Origin: Inia geoffrensis
Lineage: Eukaryota; Chordata; Mammalia; Artiodactyla; Iniidae
NCBI GenBank assembly: GCA_036417435.1
Contig: CM070902.1
Coordinates: 133,971,886 to 134,035,885, forward strand
Length of the DNA: 64,000 nt
Direction of reading: 5' to 3'
Within the stretch, counting starts at the first letter, position 1, and each line of letters opens with the position of its first letter. Below the pieces are notes generated by a model. It was not told the origin of the DNA. It did not search any database and was given only the letters and a program-made list of their open reading frames with translations. A program made the position numbers and the translations under genes. This document shows positions 12,150 through 24,504 of this stretch, piece after piece.

Positions 12150-13250
12150 TGCGTTTTCATTTTTTTTCACAAAAACTTTCGTCATATCTTGTCTCATACA
12201 TTTTCAGTAGTAGTTGTCCACTGCATGGTTGTACCAGTTTATTTAACCAACCCCCTTGTTAAACATTGAGACTCTCTAATTTGGGGATAGTACAAAGAAT
12301 GCTCCCATGGCCATCCCTGAAGCAAACAAGTTGGGCAGATTCAACAGTATTTCACCATATTTTCTTTATGTAAATGTGTGCATGTGTATATTTATGCTTC
12401 ACCCCTAAAGACTTAAGCAAGCATTTCCTAGGACATTATCCAGCAGGATCACAATACCATTATATCAGCTAAGAAAATTTCTCAACATCTGATATTTGGT
12501 TCATATTCGAATTTCTGTAATTGTCCCCCAGAGGTCTTACAGCTTTTTTCTTTTTTTTTTTTTTTTGAGCCAGGACTCAGTCAAGTTTCAGGCATTACAT
12601 TTGGTTGTCATGTCTCTCTGTTAATCCAGAACAACAAAAAAAAACCCACACCTTTGTAATACAACGTCCTACATGTTGGCCCTGTTTTTCCCTAAGAGTC
12701 CGTGAATTCATATCTGTATCTCCTATATAGATTCCTATAAACTGGGTTAGGTTTATTTTACTTTAAAGATTTTTTTTTGATGTGGACCATTTTTAAAGTC
12801 TTTATTGAATTTGTTACAATATTGCTTCTGTTGTATGTTTTGGGTTTTTGGCTGCGAGGCATGTGGGATCTTAGCTCCCCAACCAGGGATCGAACCTGCA
12901 CCCCGTGCATTGGAAGGCTAAGTCTTAACCACTGGACCGCCAGGGAAGTCCCTGGGTTAGGTGTAGAAGCTTGATTGTATTTGGCAAGAAACTTTCACAG
13001 GTGGTGGTGGTGTGTATTATTTCATGTTGCATCACATCAGGAGACACCTAAAATCATCCTGTTAGTGATGCTAACTTTGAGTCTTTGGTGAGGATATGAT
13101 CACCAAAACTTAGAAATATGGGCTTTGCCCTGTGGCAACCACTTTTCACTTAGTGATTTTAGCGTGCATTAATAATCCGATCCTTTACCAATCATGGGTA
13201 TTATGTTTGGAAAACACAAAAAGGAAAAAAAATCACCCAATTTGATAGGT
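12150..13250 (-). repeat. Ancient L1M fragments, reverse orientation
   Basis: Diverged L1 3' sequence: 'gtaccagtttatttaaccaaccccctt', 'catttggttgtcatgtctct' and 'catgttgcatcacatcaggagacacc' are old L1 themes. The element is interrupted by a SINE. A further piece resembling L1 ORF2 ('gatattaacctcttattatgttgtaaatattt') lies at about 13490-13680. Limits are approximate. Confidence 0.6.
12742..12962 (-). mobile_element. tRNA-derived SINE (CHR/Bov-tA type), reverse
   Basis: The reverse complement starts GGGACTTCCCTGGCGGTCCAG and carries GGTTCGATCCCTGGTTGGGG. An A/T-rich 3' tail extends to 12753. The target-site duplication CTGGGTTAGGT lies at 12742-12752 and 12952-12962. Confidence 0.9.
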
Positions 13251-14689
13251 GGGAGACTGTCTTCTGATGTTTTCATTTACATTTTCATTCTTATGGTACT
13301 GTTTTTGGTTACATACGAAGTTGCCATTTGTAGTGCATAGCTTACAGGACCAATACTCTAGACCCAATTCAAGAACATAACTGGGTAGATGTGGGGAAAG
13401 TTTTCACTTAAATCATATGGAATGAGTTCTCCACTAGGAAAAGTTCTGTTAATGAAGGAAAAGGATGCTGAGCAGTAAAAGAAAAAATAACAAATTATCC
13501 CTCCAGGCTATTCATCTTTCCCTTTTGATTTATATATTCAGGATATTAACCTCTTATTATGTTGTAAATATTTCCAAATTATCTTTTGCTTTTCAGGTTT
13601 TATTATGACACATTTTAAGAAAGTTTGTTTAGTTTTTTAAGTAGGCTGACTTCTACCAATGTCTTTGCAGTTTCTGCTTCTGGTATCTTAAGGTATGTAA
13701 GAGCTGTCTCCCAGACACTGGGAGACAATTTTACCACTGCTGGATTACCGCAGCACCTCTAAGGTAAGATACAAACCTTTCTCTGTGCCTCTAAGTATTT
13801 AGGCACTTTCGACGCCTGAATTATTTAAAGGGATATTTGTTTACTATTTGCCAGGGTTCTTAGGAATATAAATTGTCACAATCCAGGCCACTTTAAATTA
13901 GGACACCTAGGAGGTGTTCAAAATCCTTCAATCCATTCCCAACAGCTTTGAAGTCCAGTGGGTCTTTACCAGAATATAATCGGAGGTTTATCTGCTGTTA
14001 CTTGGTTGTGATTAGATAACTGTGCCCGTCTAGCCTGTTTTGTCTTAGAGCAGGATTCTTTCAGTGTTTGTGGTTTCTCCACAGACCACATTCAGCTGAA
14101 AGCCAAGACTGTAGTGAGACAGCAAGGCTCTGGTAATAAAGACCTGTGCCCTTCCAGCAGACTGGAGGGCGGGCCTTGAAATACTTTCTAAACAGACAAT
14201 TCTATTTTAGCTTGAAAAGACCATGTGCCTGCTCTGGATAAGTGCTTTACATCACCCTTCTCTATTACTGGGGCCCAGTCCTAACATCTCATTTACCTTA
14301 TTTCACATGTAGGAGGGCAGAAACAATTATCGGTTTGCATCTCTTCCCTGCTAAATTATCATCTAAACAACACACACATACATTTCTACATATATACACA
14401 CTATTATTGGAAAACCAATTGAACTCGAGTGCATGGGCTTTAGGAAAATGTCTTCAGTTAACTATTCAGCTCCCTGCTTTCCCCTCTTTGTTCTGCAGCC
14501 TTTGAAGAAACTCCTCCTCCTGCAGGTAGGACTTGGTATACAAGATCGCAACCGAGGACTTTACAAGCATCTCAAGGGAGTAAGTGATCTGGTAAAGTGG
14601 TTTTACAGAGGTCCCCAAGCCTACATCTACATCTATGTAAGTATCATTTTGGAATTAAAATATGTTTTTCAAACTGATTTACGAATAGT
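13251..14689. other. Intergenic stretch, little recognised
   Basis: Apart from a probable old L1 remnant near 13490-13680, I see no gene or clear repeat here. Open frames are short and show no known domain. Confidence 0.6.
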
Positions 14690-14899
14690 CTAGTTTTTAA
14701 AAAATCAAATGACACAAAAGCATATAGAGCAAAAAGTGTAAGAGCAAGTCTGCTTCATCCCTTCCTCCCCAGAGTAAACAACCATTAAGTTTGGTGCATC
14801 TTTCCAGAACTTTTGTTCACTTACACATTATTTTTAAACATATATTTGGATGTATTATATTCTGACTTTCTCCCCACTTTATATTTCATTTTTTTTTAA

Positions 14900-15223
14900 A
14901 GTTAATTTCTTTTTGGCTGCGTTGGGACTTCGTTGCTGCGTGCAGGCTTTCTCTAGTTGCGGCGAGCTGGGGCTGCTGTTCGTTGGGTTGTGTGGGCTTC
15001 TCATTGTGGTGGCTTCTCTTGTTGCAGAGCACGGGCTCTAGGTGCGTGGGTTTCAGTAGTTACAGCACTTGGGCTCAGTAGTTGGGGCTCGCAGGCTCTA
15101 GAGTGCAGGCTCAGTAGCTGTAGCACACGGGCTTAGTTGCTCCGCGGCATGCGGGATCTTCCCGGACCAGGGATCGAAGCTGCATTGGCGGATTCTTAAC
15201 CACTGCGTCACCAGGGAAGTCCC
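14900..15223 (-). mobile_element. CHR-type SINE, reverse orientation
   Basis: The reverse complement begins GGGACTTCCCTGGTGACGCAG and carries the tRNA-like box (GCTTCGATCCCTGGTCCGGG) and the long tRNA-unrelated part (GAGCAACTAAGCCCG...). It is a long variant of about 320 bp. Confidence 0.92.
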
Positions 15224-15555
15224 TATATGTCTTCTATGTTAATCATTTTGGCTGTAAAATATTGTGTAACTAAAGACATATCACCATTTATTTAAACATT
15301 CTCCCATTATGCAGGCAAGCTGCCCCTGGCCCAATTATTCTGCTGTTGCAAACAATGCTGTACTGAGGATTCTTGGTACACACATTGTCTTGCATTCCTA
15401 CAAGTGTTATTACAGGAAAATTTTCTGGAAGGGGGATTTCTGGGTCAAACAATAAACCAATTAAAAAATTTTTTTTGTCACCAAGCCACTTCTCCCAAAA
15501 AAGCTCTGATACCAACTGTGGATGAGCTTAACATTCTTGCCAGCTTTGCTTGCAA

Positions 15556-15706
15556 AATGAAAAAGTCTTTTTTTTTTTTTTTTTTTCCCGCACCTCGCAG
15601 CTTGCGGGATCTTAGTTCCCTGACCAGGGATTGAACCCTTGCCCTCGGCAGTGGAAGTGTGGAGTCCTAACCACTTGTCCACCAGGGAATTCCTGAAAAA
15701 AGTCTT
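15556..15706 (-). mobile_element. Short tRNA-derived SINE, reverse, with target-site duplication
   Basis: The body (about 15569-15692) has a T tract (poly-A in reverse) followed by 'gggatcttagttccctgaccagggattgaaccc' and ends ...CCACCAGGGAATTCC. The flanks TGAAAAAGTCTT and TGAAAAAAGTCTT are near-identical duplications. Confidence 0.88.
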
Positions 15707-16243
15707 ATACTACCTCAATTTGCATTTCTCTGCCAACTGAAGTTAACCATTTTGCCACAGATTTATTTGGCCACTTGGCATTTGATTCTGTAGAAGGCCT
15801 TTTCCTATACTTAGCTCACTTCTGTGAGATTATACTTTGCTTCTAATTTGTAAATTAAGAAACGTGGACTAGGTTGATCACACGACACTTCCCAAGTTTG
15901 TTCCGTTGAAAACAAGCATCACGAGCTGCTTACAGCATTTCCCATTTTTTCCAACATTGCAGGCCATGATCAACCCCTGAGTTAAACTCCATTCACATCA
16001 CTGACATGGGTCCTCAGGATTTGAAGCTCCATTAATCCTTCAAACTTATTGCTTGGTCCAAGCAAATGACATTTGTCCTGGATAAATTAGAATCTATAAA
16101 ATATTGGAAAGTTTTGGAACCCACTGGATGTCCAGAATGAATTTCACCATAGGTTTCTCTCTGGCCCATGGATCTAATCTAAAATTTGATTGTACAGTCC
16201 TGAGCCTTACTTGACTACTCCTATTAATTTTCTATTTGATTAT

Positions 16244-17108
16244 TGTTTTTATATCTTTATTGGAGTATAATTGCTTTACAATGGTGTGTTTCTGCTTTAT
16301 AACAAAGTGAATCAGTTATACATATACATACGTTCCCGTATCTCTTCCCTCTTGCATCTCCCTCCCTCGCACCCTCCCTATACCCCCTTCTAGGTGGTCA
16401 CAAAGCACCGAGCTGATCTCCCTGTGCTATGCGGCTGCTTCCCACTAGCTATCCGTTTTACGTTTGGTAGTGTATATATGTCCATGCCACTCTCTCACTT
16501 TGTCACAGCTTACCCTTCCCCCTCCCCATATCCTCAAGTCCATTTTCTACTAGGTCTGTGTCTTTATTCCTGTCTTACCCCTAGGTTCTTCATGACATTT
16601 TTTTTCTTAGATTCCATATATATGTATTAGCATACGGTATTTGTCTTTCTCTTTCTGACTTACTTCACTCTGTATGGCAGACTCTAGGTCCATCCACCTC
16701 ATTACAAATACCTCACTTTCGTTTCCTTTTATGGCTGAGTAATATTCCATTGTATATATGAGCCACATCTTCTTTATCCATTCATCCGATGATGGATGAA
16801 ACAACTTAGGTTGTTTCCATCTTTGGGCTATTGTAAATAGAGCTGCAATGAACATTGTGGTACATGACTCTCTTTGAATTATGGTTTTCTCAGTGTATAT
16901 GCCCAGTAGTGGGATTGCTGGGTCACATGGTAGTTCTATTTGTAGTTTTCTAAGGAACCTCCATACTGTCCTCCATAGTGGCTGTACCCATTCACAATCC
17001 CACCAGCAGTGCAAGAGTGTTCCCTTTTCTCCACACCCTTTCCAGCATTTATTGTTTCTAGATGTTTTGATGATGGCCATTCTGACCGGTGTGAGATATC
17101 TCATTGTA
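16244..17108 (-). mobile_element. L1 3' fragment (reverse), abutting a full-length L1
   Basis: Read on the - strand this is the ORF2 C-terminus ([20 protein letters not shown] and so on, stop near 16607) and the 3' UTR ending TCCAATAAAGATATAAAAAC. It is 5'-truncated exactly where the T tract of the neighbouring L1 starts. Both elements point the same way, so this is a head-to-tail L1 pair. Confidence 0.92.
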
Positions 17109-17492
17109 GTTTTTTTTTTTTTTTTTTAACATCTTTATTGGGTTAAAATTGCTCTACAATGGTGTGTCAGTTTCTACTTTATAACAAAGTGAATCAGTTA
17201 TATATATACAGACGTTCACATATTTCTTCCCTCTTGCGTCTCCCTCTTTCCTTCTCTCCCTATCCCACCCCTCCAGGCAGTCACAAAGCACCGAGCTGAT
17301 ATCCCTGTGCCAAGCGGCTGCTTCCCATTAGCTATTTACCTTATGTTTGTTAGTATATATATGTCCATGCCCCTCCCTCGCCCTCCCATAGCTCACCCCA
17401 CCCCCTCCCCATATCCTCAAGTCCGTTCTCCAGTAGGTCTGTGTCTTTATTCCTGTCTTACCCCTAGGTTCTTCATAACATTCTTTTTTTTC

Positions 17493-20400
17493 TTAAATTC
17501 CATATATATGTGTTAGCATACGGTATTTGTCTTTGTCTTTCTGACTTACTTCACTCTGTATGACAGACTCGAGGTCTATCCACCTCATTACAAATAGCTC
17601 AATTTCGTTTCTTTTTAACGCTGAGTAATATTCCATTGTGTATATGTGCCACATCTTCTTTATCCATTCATCTGACGATGGGCACTTAGGTTGTTTCCAT
17701 CTCCAGGCTATTGTAAATAGAGCTGCGATGAACATTTTGGTACACGCCTCTTTTTCAATTTTGGTTTTCTCAGGGTATATGCCCAGTAGTGGGATTGCTG
17801 GGTCATATGGTAGTTCTATTTTTAGTTTTTTAAGGAACCTCCAAACTGTTCTCCATAGTGGCTGAACCAATTCACATTCCCACCAGCAGTGCAAGAGGGT
17901 TCCCTTTTGTCCACACCCTCTCCAGCATTTATTGTTTCTAGATTTTTTGATGATGGCCATTCTAACTGGTGTGAGATGATATCTCATTGTAGTTTTGATT
18001 TGCATTTCTCTAATGATTAATGATGTTGAGCATTCTTTCATGTGTTTGTTGGCAGTCTGCATATCTTCTTTGGAGAAATGTCTATTTAGGTCTTCTGCCC
18101 ATTTTTGGATTGGGTTGTTTGTTTTTTTGTTATTGAGCTGCATGAGCTGCTTATAAATTTTGGAGAGGAATCCTTTGTCAGTTGCTTCATTTGCAAATAT
18201 TTTCTCCCATTCTGAGGGTTGTCTTTTGGTCTTCTTTATGGTTTCCTTTGCTGTGCAAAAGCTTTGAAGTTTTATTAGGTCCCATTTGTTTATTTTTGTT
18301 TTTATTTCCATTTCTCTAGGAGGTGGGTCAAAAAGGATCTTGCTGTGATTTATGTCATAGAGTGTTCTGCCTATGTTTTCCTCTAAGAGTTTGATAGTTT
18401 CTGGCCTTACATTTAGGTCTTTAATCCATTTTGAGCTTATTTTTGTATATGGTGTTAGGGAGTGATCTAATCTCATACTTTTACAGGTACCTGTCCAGTT
18501 TTCCCAGCACCACTTATTGAAGAGGCTGTCCTTTCTCCACTGTATATTCCTGCCACCTTTATCAAAGATAAGGTGACCATATGTGCGTGGGTTTATCTCT
18601 GGGCTTTCTATCTTGTTCCATTGATCTTTCTGTTTTTGTGCCAGTACCATACTGTCTTGATTACTGTAGCCTTGTAGTATAGTCTGAAGTCAGGGAGCCT
18701 GATTCCTCCAGCTCTGTTTTTCGTTCTCAAGATTGCTTTGGCTATTCAGGGTCTTTTGTGTTTCCATACAGATTGTGAAATTTTTTGTTCTAGTTCTGTG
18801 AAAAATGCTAGTGGTAGTTTGATAGGGATTGCATTCAATCTGTAGATTGCTTTGGGTAGTAGAGTCATTTTCACAATGTTGATTCTTCCAATCCAAGAAC
18901 GTGGTATATCTCTCCATCTATTTGTATCATCTTTAATTTCTTTCATCAGTGTCATAATTTTCTGCATACAGGTCTTTTGCCTCCTTAGGTAGGTTTATTC
19001 CTAGATATTTTATTCTTTTTGTTGCAATGGTAAATGGGAGTGTTTTCTTGATTTCACTTTCAGATTTTTCATCATTAGTGCATAGGAATGCCAGAGATCT
19101 CTGTGCGTTAATTTTGTGTCCTGCTACTTTACCAAATTCATTGATTAGCTCTAGTAGTTTTCTGGTAGCATCTTTAGGATTCTCTATGTATAGTATCATG
19201 TCATCTGCAAACAGTGACAGCTTTACTTCTTCTTTTCTGATTTGGATTCCTTTTATTTCCTTTTCTTCTCTGATTGCTGTGGCTAAAACTTCCAAAACTA
19301 TGTTGACTAAGAGTGGTGAGAGTGGGCAACCTTTTCTTGTTCCTGATCTTAGTGGAAATGCTTTCAGTTTTTCACCATTGAGGACAATGTTGCCTGTGGA
19401 TTTGTCATATATGGCCTTTATTATGTTGAGGAAAGTTCCCTCTATGCCTACTTTCTCCAGGGTTTTTATCATAAATGGGTGTTGAATTTTGTCAAAAGCT
19501 TTCTCTGCATCTATTGAGATGACCATATGGTTTTTCTCCTTCAATTTGTTTATATGGTTTATCACATTGATTGATTTACGTATATTGAAGAATCCTTCCT
19601 TGCTGGAATAAACCCCACTTGATCAAGGTGTATGATCCTTCTAATGTGCTGTTAGATTCTGTTTGCTAGTATTTTGTTGAGGATTTTTGCATCAATGTTC
19701 ATCAGTGATATTGGCCTATAGTTTTCTTTCTTTGTGACATCGTTGTCTGGTTTGGTATCAGGGTGATAGTGGCCTCCTAGAATGAGTTTGGGAGTGTTCC
19801 TCCCTCTGCAATATTTTGGAAGAGTTTGAGGATAGGTGTTAGCTCTTGTCTAAATGTTTGATAGAATTCACCTGTGATGCCATCTGGTCCTGGGCTTTTG
19901 TTTGTTGGAAGATTTTTTTTTTTTTTTTCAGTATGCGGGCCTCTCACTGTTGTGGCCTCTCCCGTTGAGAAGCACAGGTTCCGGACGCGCAGGCTCAGTG
20001 GCCATGGTTCACGGGCCCAGCCGCTCCATGGCATGTGGGATCCTCCCGGACCGGGGCACGAACCCGTGTCCCCTGCAGCGGCAGGCGGACTCTCAACCAC
20101 TGCGCCACCAGCGAAGCCCTGTTGGAAGATTTTTAATCACAGTTTCAATTTCAGTGCTTGTGATTGGTCTGTTCATATTTTCTACTTCCTCCTGATTCAG
20201 TCTTGGCAGGTTGTGCATTTCTAAGAATTTGTCCATTTCTTCCAGGTTGTCCATTTTATTGGCATAGAGTAGCTTGTAGTAATCTCTCATGATCTTTTGT
20301 ATTTCTGCAGTGTCAGTTGTTACTTTTCCTTTTTTATTTCTAATTCTATTGATTTGAGTCTTCTCCCTTTTTTTTCTTGATGAGTCTGGCTAATGGTTTA

Positions 20401-21516
20401 TCAATTTTGTTTATCTTCTCAAAGAACCAGCTTTTAGTTTTATTGATCTTTGCTATTGTTTCCTTCATTTCTTTTTCATTTATTTCTGATCTTATTTTTA
20501 TGATTTCTTTCCTTCTGCTAACTTTGGGGTTTTTTTGTGCTTCTTTCTCTAATTGCTTTAGGTGCAAGGTTAGGTTGTTTATTCAAGATGTTTCCTGTTT
20601 CTTAAGGTAGGATTGTATTGCTATAAACTTCCCTCTTAGAACTGTTTTTGCTGCATCCCATAGGTTTTAGGTTATCGTGTCTCCATTGTCATTTGTTTCT
20701 AGGTATTTTTTTATTTCCTCTTTGATTTCTTCAGTGATCACTTCGTTATTAAGTAGTGTATTGTTTAGCCTCCATGTGTTTGTATTTTTTACACATCTTT
20801 TCCTGTAATTGATATCTAGTCTCATAGCGTTGTGGTCAGAAAAGATGCTTGATACAATTTCAATTTTCTTAAATTTACCAAGGCTTGATTTGTGACCCAA
20901 GATGTGATCTATCCTGGAGAATGTTCCATGAGCACTTAAGAAAAATGTGTATTCTGTTGTTTTTGGATGGAATGTTGTATAAATATCAATTAAGTCCATC
21001 TTGTTTAATGTATCATTTAAAGTTTGTGTTTCCTTATTTATTTTCATTTTGGATGATCTGTCCATTGGTGAAAGTGGGGTGTTAAAGTCCCCTACTATGA
21101 ATGTGTTACTGTCGATTTCCCCTTTTATGGCTGTTAGTATTTGCCTCAGGTACTGAGGTGCTCCTATGTTGGGTGCATAAATATTTACAATTGTTGTATC
21201 TTCTTCTTGGATCAATCCCTTGATCATTATGTAGTGTCCTTCTTTGTCTCTTCTAATAGTCTATTTTAAAGTCTATTTTGTCTGATATGAGAATTGCTAC
21301 TCCAGCTTTCTTTGGTTTCCATTTGCATGGAATATCTTTTTCCATCCCCTTACTTTCAGTCTGTATGTGTCTCTAGGTCTGAAGTGGGTCTCTTGTAGAC
21401 AGCATATATATGGGTCCTTGTTTTTGTATCCATTCAGCCAATCTGTGTCTTTTGGTGGGAGCATTTAGTCCATTTACATTTAAGGTAATTATCGATATGT
21501 ATGTTCCTATTCCCAT
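17493..21516 (-). pseudogene. L1 ORF2 (endonuclease-reverse transcriptase), broken
   Basis: The frame opens at an ATG near 21516 with the MGIGTYISIITLNVNG-type endonuclease start seen in the sister copy. Open pieces follow: endonuclease (20667-21227; [16 protein letters not shown]), linker (20093-20567), reverse transcriptase with the catalytic [14 protein letters not shown] (18933-19565), and the Cys-rich C-terminus (17493-18650; [19 protein letters not shown]). At least four frame breaks, plus a SINE at 19918-20120, separate them. The family's protein makes the target nick and copies L1 RNA at it; this copy cannot. Confidence 0.92.
19904..20134 (-). mobile_element. CHR SINE nested in L1 ORF2, with target-site duplication
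   Basis: The body (19918-20120) reads in reverse as GGGCTTCGCTGGTGGCGCAG through the tRNA-like box to the tail. Identical 14-bp duplications GTTGGAAGATTTTT lie at 19904-19917 and 20121-20134. It therefore inserted after the L1. Confidence 0.95.
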
Positions 21517-21574
21517 TTTCTTAATTGTTTTGGTTTTGTTATTGTAGTTCTTTTCTTTCTCTTGTGTTTCTTGC

Positions 21575-22444
21575 CTAGAGAAGTTCCTTTAGCAGTTGTT
21601 GTAGAGCTGGTTTGGTGGTGCTGAACTCTCTCAGCTTTTGCTTGTCTGTAAAGGTTTTAATTTCTCCATCAAATCTGAATGAGATCCTTGCTGGGTAGAG
21701 TAATCTTGGTTGTAGGTTTTTCTCCTTCATCACTTTCAATATGTCCTGCCACTCCCTTCTGGCTTGCAGAGTTTCTGGTGAGAGATCAGCTGTTAGCCTT
21801 ATGGGGATTCCCTTGTGTGTTGTTTTTTTTCCCTTGCTGCTTTTAATATGCTTTCTTTGTATTTTAAGTTTTGTCAGTTTGATTAATATGTGTCTTGGCA
21901 TATTTCTCCTTGGGTTTATCCTGTATGGGACTCTCTATGCTTCCTGGACTTGGTTAACTATTTCCTTTCCCATATTAGGGAAGTTTTCAACTATAATCTC
22001 TTCAAATATTTTCTCAGTCCCTTTCCTCTTCTTCTGGAACCCCTATAATTCGAATGTTGGTGCGTTTAATGTTGTCCCAGAGGTCTCTGAGACTGTCCTC
22101 AGTTCTTTTCATTTTTTTTTATCCTGCTCTGCAGTAGTTATTTCCACTATTTTATCTTCCAGGTCACTTATCCGTTCTTCTGCCTCAGTTATTCTATTGA
22201 TCCCATCCAGAGTATTTTTCATTTCATTTATTGTGTTGTTCATCGTTGCTTGTTTCATCTTTAGTTCTTCTGGGTCCTTGTTAAATGTTTTTTGCATTTT
22301 GTCTATTCTAAGATTTTGGATCATCTTTACTATCCTTATTCTGAATTCTTTTTCAGGTAGAATGCCTATTACCTCTTCATTTGTTAGGTGTGGTGCATTT
22401 TTATCTTGCTCCTTCATCTGCTGTGTGTTTTTCTGTCTTCTCAT
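21575..22444 (-). pseudogene. L1 ORF1 (RNA-binding protein), frameshifted
   Basis: The start ATG at 22444 (MRRQKNTQQMKEQDKN) leads a coiled-coil N-terminal part, which stays open to about 22109, where an A-run (AEQDKKK) throws the frame. The C-terminal domain (PRHILIKLTKLK ... QQLLKELL, stop at 21575) is open separately. The intact sister ORF at 43158-44045 shows the same ends, 295 residues apart. ORF1 protein forms trimers that coat L1 RNA. Confidence 0.9.
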
Positions 22445-22952
22445 TTTGCTTATCTTACTGTGTTTGGGGTCTCCTTTTTGCAGGCTGCAGGTTTGTAGTT
22501 CCCATTGTTTTTGGTGTCTGTACCCAGTGGCTAAAGTTGGTTCAGTGGGTTGTGTGTAGGCTTCCTGGTGGAGGGGACTAGTGCCTGTGTTCTGGTGGAT
22601 GAGGCTGGACCTTGTCTTTCTGGTGGGCAGGTTCACGTCTGGTGGTGTGTTTTGGGGTGTCTGTGGACTTATTATGATTTTAGGCAGCCTCTCTGCTAAT
22701 GGGTGGGGCTGTGTTCCTGTCTTGCTAGTTGTTTGGCATAGGGTGTCCAGCACTGTAGCTTGCTGGTCGTTGAGTGAAGCTGGGTGCTGGTGTTGAGATG
22801 GAGATCTCTGGGAGATTGTCGCTGTTTGATATTATGTGGAGCTGGGAGCTGTCTTGTGGACCAGTGTCCTGAAGTTGGCTCTCCTACCTCAGAGGCACAG
22901 CACTGACTCCTGGCTGCACCACCAAGAGCCTTTCTTCCACACGGCTCAGAAT

Positions 22953-23060
22953 AAAAGGGAGAAAAGTAGAAAGAGAGGAAGGAAGGGAGAGAGGGAGGGA
23001 GGGAGGGAGGAAGGAAGAAAAAGAAAGGAAGAAAGAAAGAAAAAGAAGGCAGGCAGGGAG
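22953..23060 (+). repeat. Purine-rich GGAA/GAAA microsatellite inside the L1 5' region
   Basis: A run of GGAAGG, GAGGGAGGG and GAAAGAAAG units, purine on the + strand and therefore a long pyrimidine tract on the L1 sense strand. It ends just before a CTGAG|CC boundary that matters for the splicing idea (see findings). Confidence 0.9.
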
Positions 23061-24504
23061 GAATGAAAGAAGATAAAATAAAGTTATTAAAATAAAAAAT
23101 AATTATTAAGAAAAAAATGTTTTTAAAGAAAAAAAAACGAAAACAAAAAAATGGACGGATAGGACCCTAGGACAAATGGTGGAAGCAAAGCTATACAGAC
23201 AAACCCTCACACAGAAGCATACACATGCACACTCACAAAAAGAAGAAAAGAGGAAAAAATTATAAATCTTGCTCTCAAAGTCCACCTCCTCAATTTGGAA
23301 TGATTCGTTGCCTATTCATGTATTCCACAGATGCAGGGTACATCAAGTTGATTGTGGAGCTTTAATCCGCTGCTTCTGAGGCTGCAGGGAGTGATTTCCT
23401 TTTCTCTTCTTTGTTCTCACAGCTCCTGGGGCTAAGCTTTGGATTTGGCCCCGCCTCTGCGTGTAGGTCACCGGAGGGCGTCTGTTCTTCCTCAGACAGG
23501 ATGGGGTTAAAGGAGCCGCTGATTTGGGGGCTCTGGCTCACTAAGGCCGCAGGGAATGGAGTGGCACGGAGTGCGGGGCAAGCCTGCGGCAGCAGAGGCC
23601 ACCATGACATTGCTGCAGCCTGAGGTGCGCCATGTGCTCTCCTGGGAAGTTGTCCCTGGATCCCAGGACCCTGGCAGTGGCGGGCTGCACAGGTTCCCAG
23701 GAAGGGTGGGTGTGGATAGTGACCTGTGCTCGTACACAGGCTTCTTGGTGGCAGCAGCAGCAGCCTTAGTGTCTCTTGCCCGTCTCTGTGGTCCATGCTG
23801 ATAGCCACGGCTCGCGGCCGTCTCTGGAGCTCCTTTAAGCAGCTCTCTTAATCCCCTCTCCTCGTGCACCAGGAAAAAAGAGGGTAGAAAATTCTCTTGA
23901 CTCTTCAGCAGCTCCACACTTTTCCCTGGACTCCCTCCAGGCTAGCCGTGGCACACTAACCCCCTGCAGACTGTGTTGATGCCGCCAAACGCAGTCCTCT
24001 CCCTGTGCTTCGACCGAAGTCCAAGCCTCAGTTCCCAGCCCCACCCGCCCTGGCGTTTGAGCAGAGAAGCCTCTCGGGCTGGTGAGTGTCGGTCAGCACC
24101 GATCCTCTGTGCAGGAATCTCTCCGCTTTGCCCTCTGCACCCCTGTTGCTGTGCTCTCTTCCGCAGCTCTGAAGCTTTCCCCCTCTGCCACCTGCAGTCT
24201 CCGCCCACGAAGGGGCTTCCTGGTGTGTGGAAACCTTTCCTCCACAGCTCCCTCCCACTGGTGCAGGTCCCATTCCTATCCTTTTGTCTCTGTTTATTCT
24301 TTTTTCTTTTGCCCTACCCAGGTACGTGGGGACTTTCTTGCCTTTTGGGAGGTCTGAGGTCTTATGCCCGCGTTCAGTAGGTGTTCTGTAGGAGTTGTTC
24401 CACGTGTAGATGTATTTCTGATGTATCTGTGGAGAGGAAGGTGATCTCCGCGTCTTACTCTTCTGCCATCTTCCCCTCCTCTCCTGCTTATTTTAAATGA
24501 AGGT

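Larger units (their letters stand above)
14690..15850 (-). repeat. Ancient L1M remnant (reverse), split by two SINEs
   Basis: The flanks 'ttccagaacttttgttcacttacac', 'catttatttaaacattctcccattatgc', 'ggatttctgggtcaaac' and 'cctcaatttgcatttctctgcc' follow the order of an L1 3' half read in reverse. Two SINEs (14900-15223 and 15569-15692) interrupt it. Confidence 0.65.
17109..24476 (-). mobile_element. Near full-length L1 LINE (reverse), inactivated
   Basis: Read on the - strand: a 5' end starting GGGGAAGATGGCAGAAGAGT near 24476, a GC-rich 5' UTR of about 2 kb (including a purine/pyrimidine microsatellite, 22953-23060), ORF1, a short spacer, ORF2, a 3' UTR, and a poly-A tail at 17109-17128. A CHR SINE is inserted in ORF2. 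Both ORFs carry frameshifts or stops, so it cannot move on its own. The 5' end matches what would be expected of a complete transcript start. No convincing target-site duplication was found at the two ends (see findings). Confidence 0.93.

Noticed and set aside
19027..19485. 152-codon open frame on the + strand, repeated at 45917-46375 (-)
   Set aside because: It is the antisense shadow of the L1 reverse transcriptase region and recurs in each L1 copy for that reason.
23362..24380. Several open frames of 70-148 codons on both strands
   Set aside because: They all lie in the GC-rich L1 5' UTR, where stop codons are rare. None resembles a known protein, and they overlap on opposite strands.
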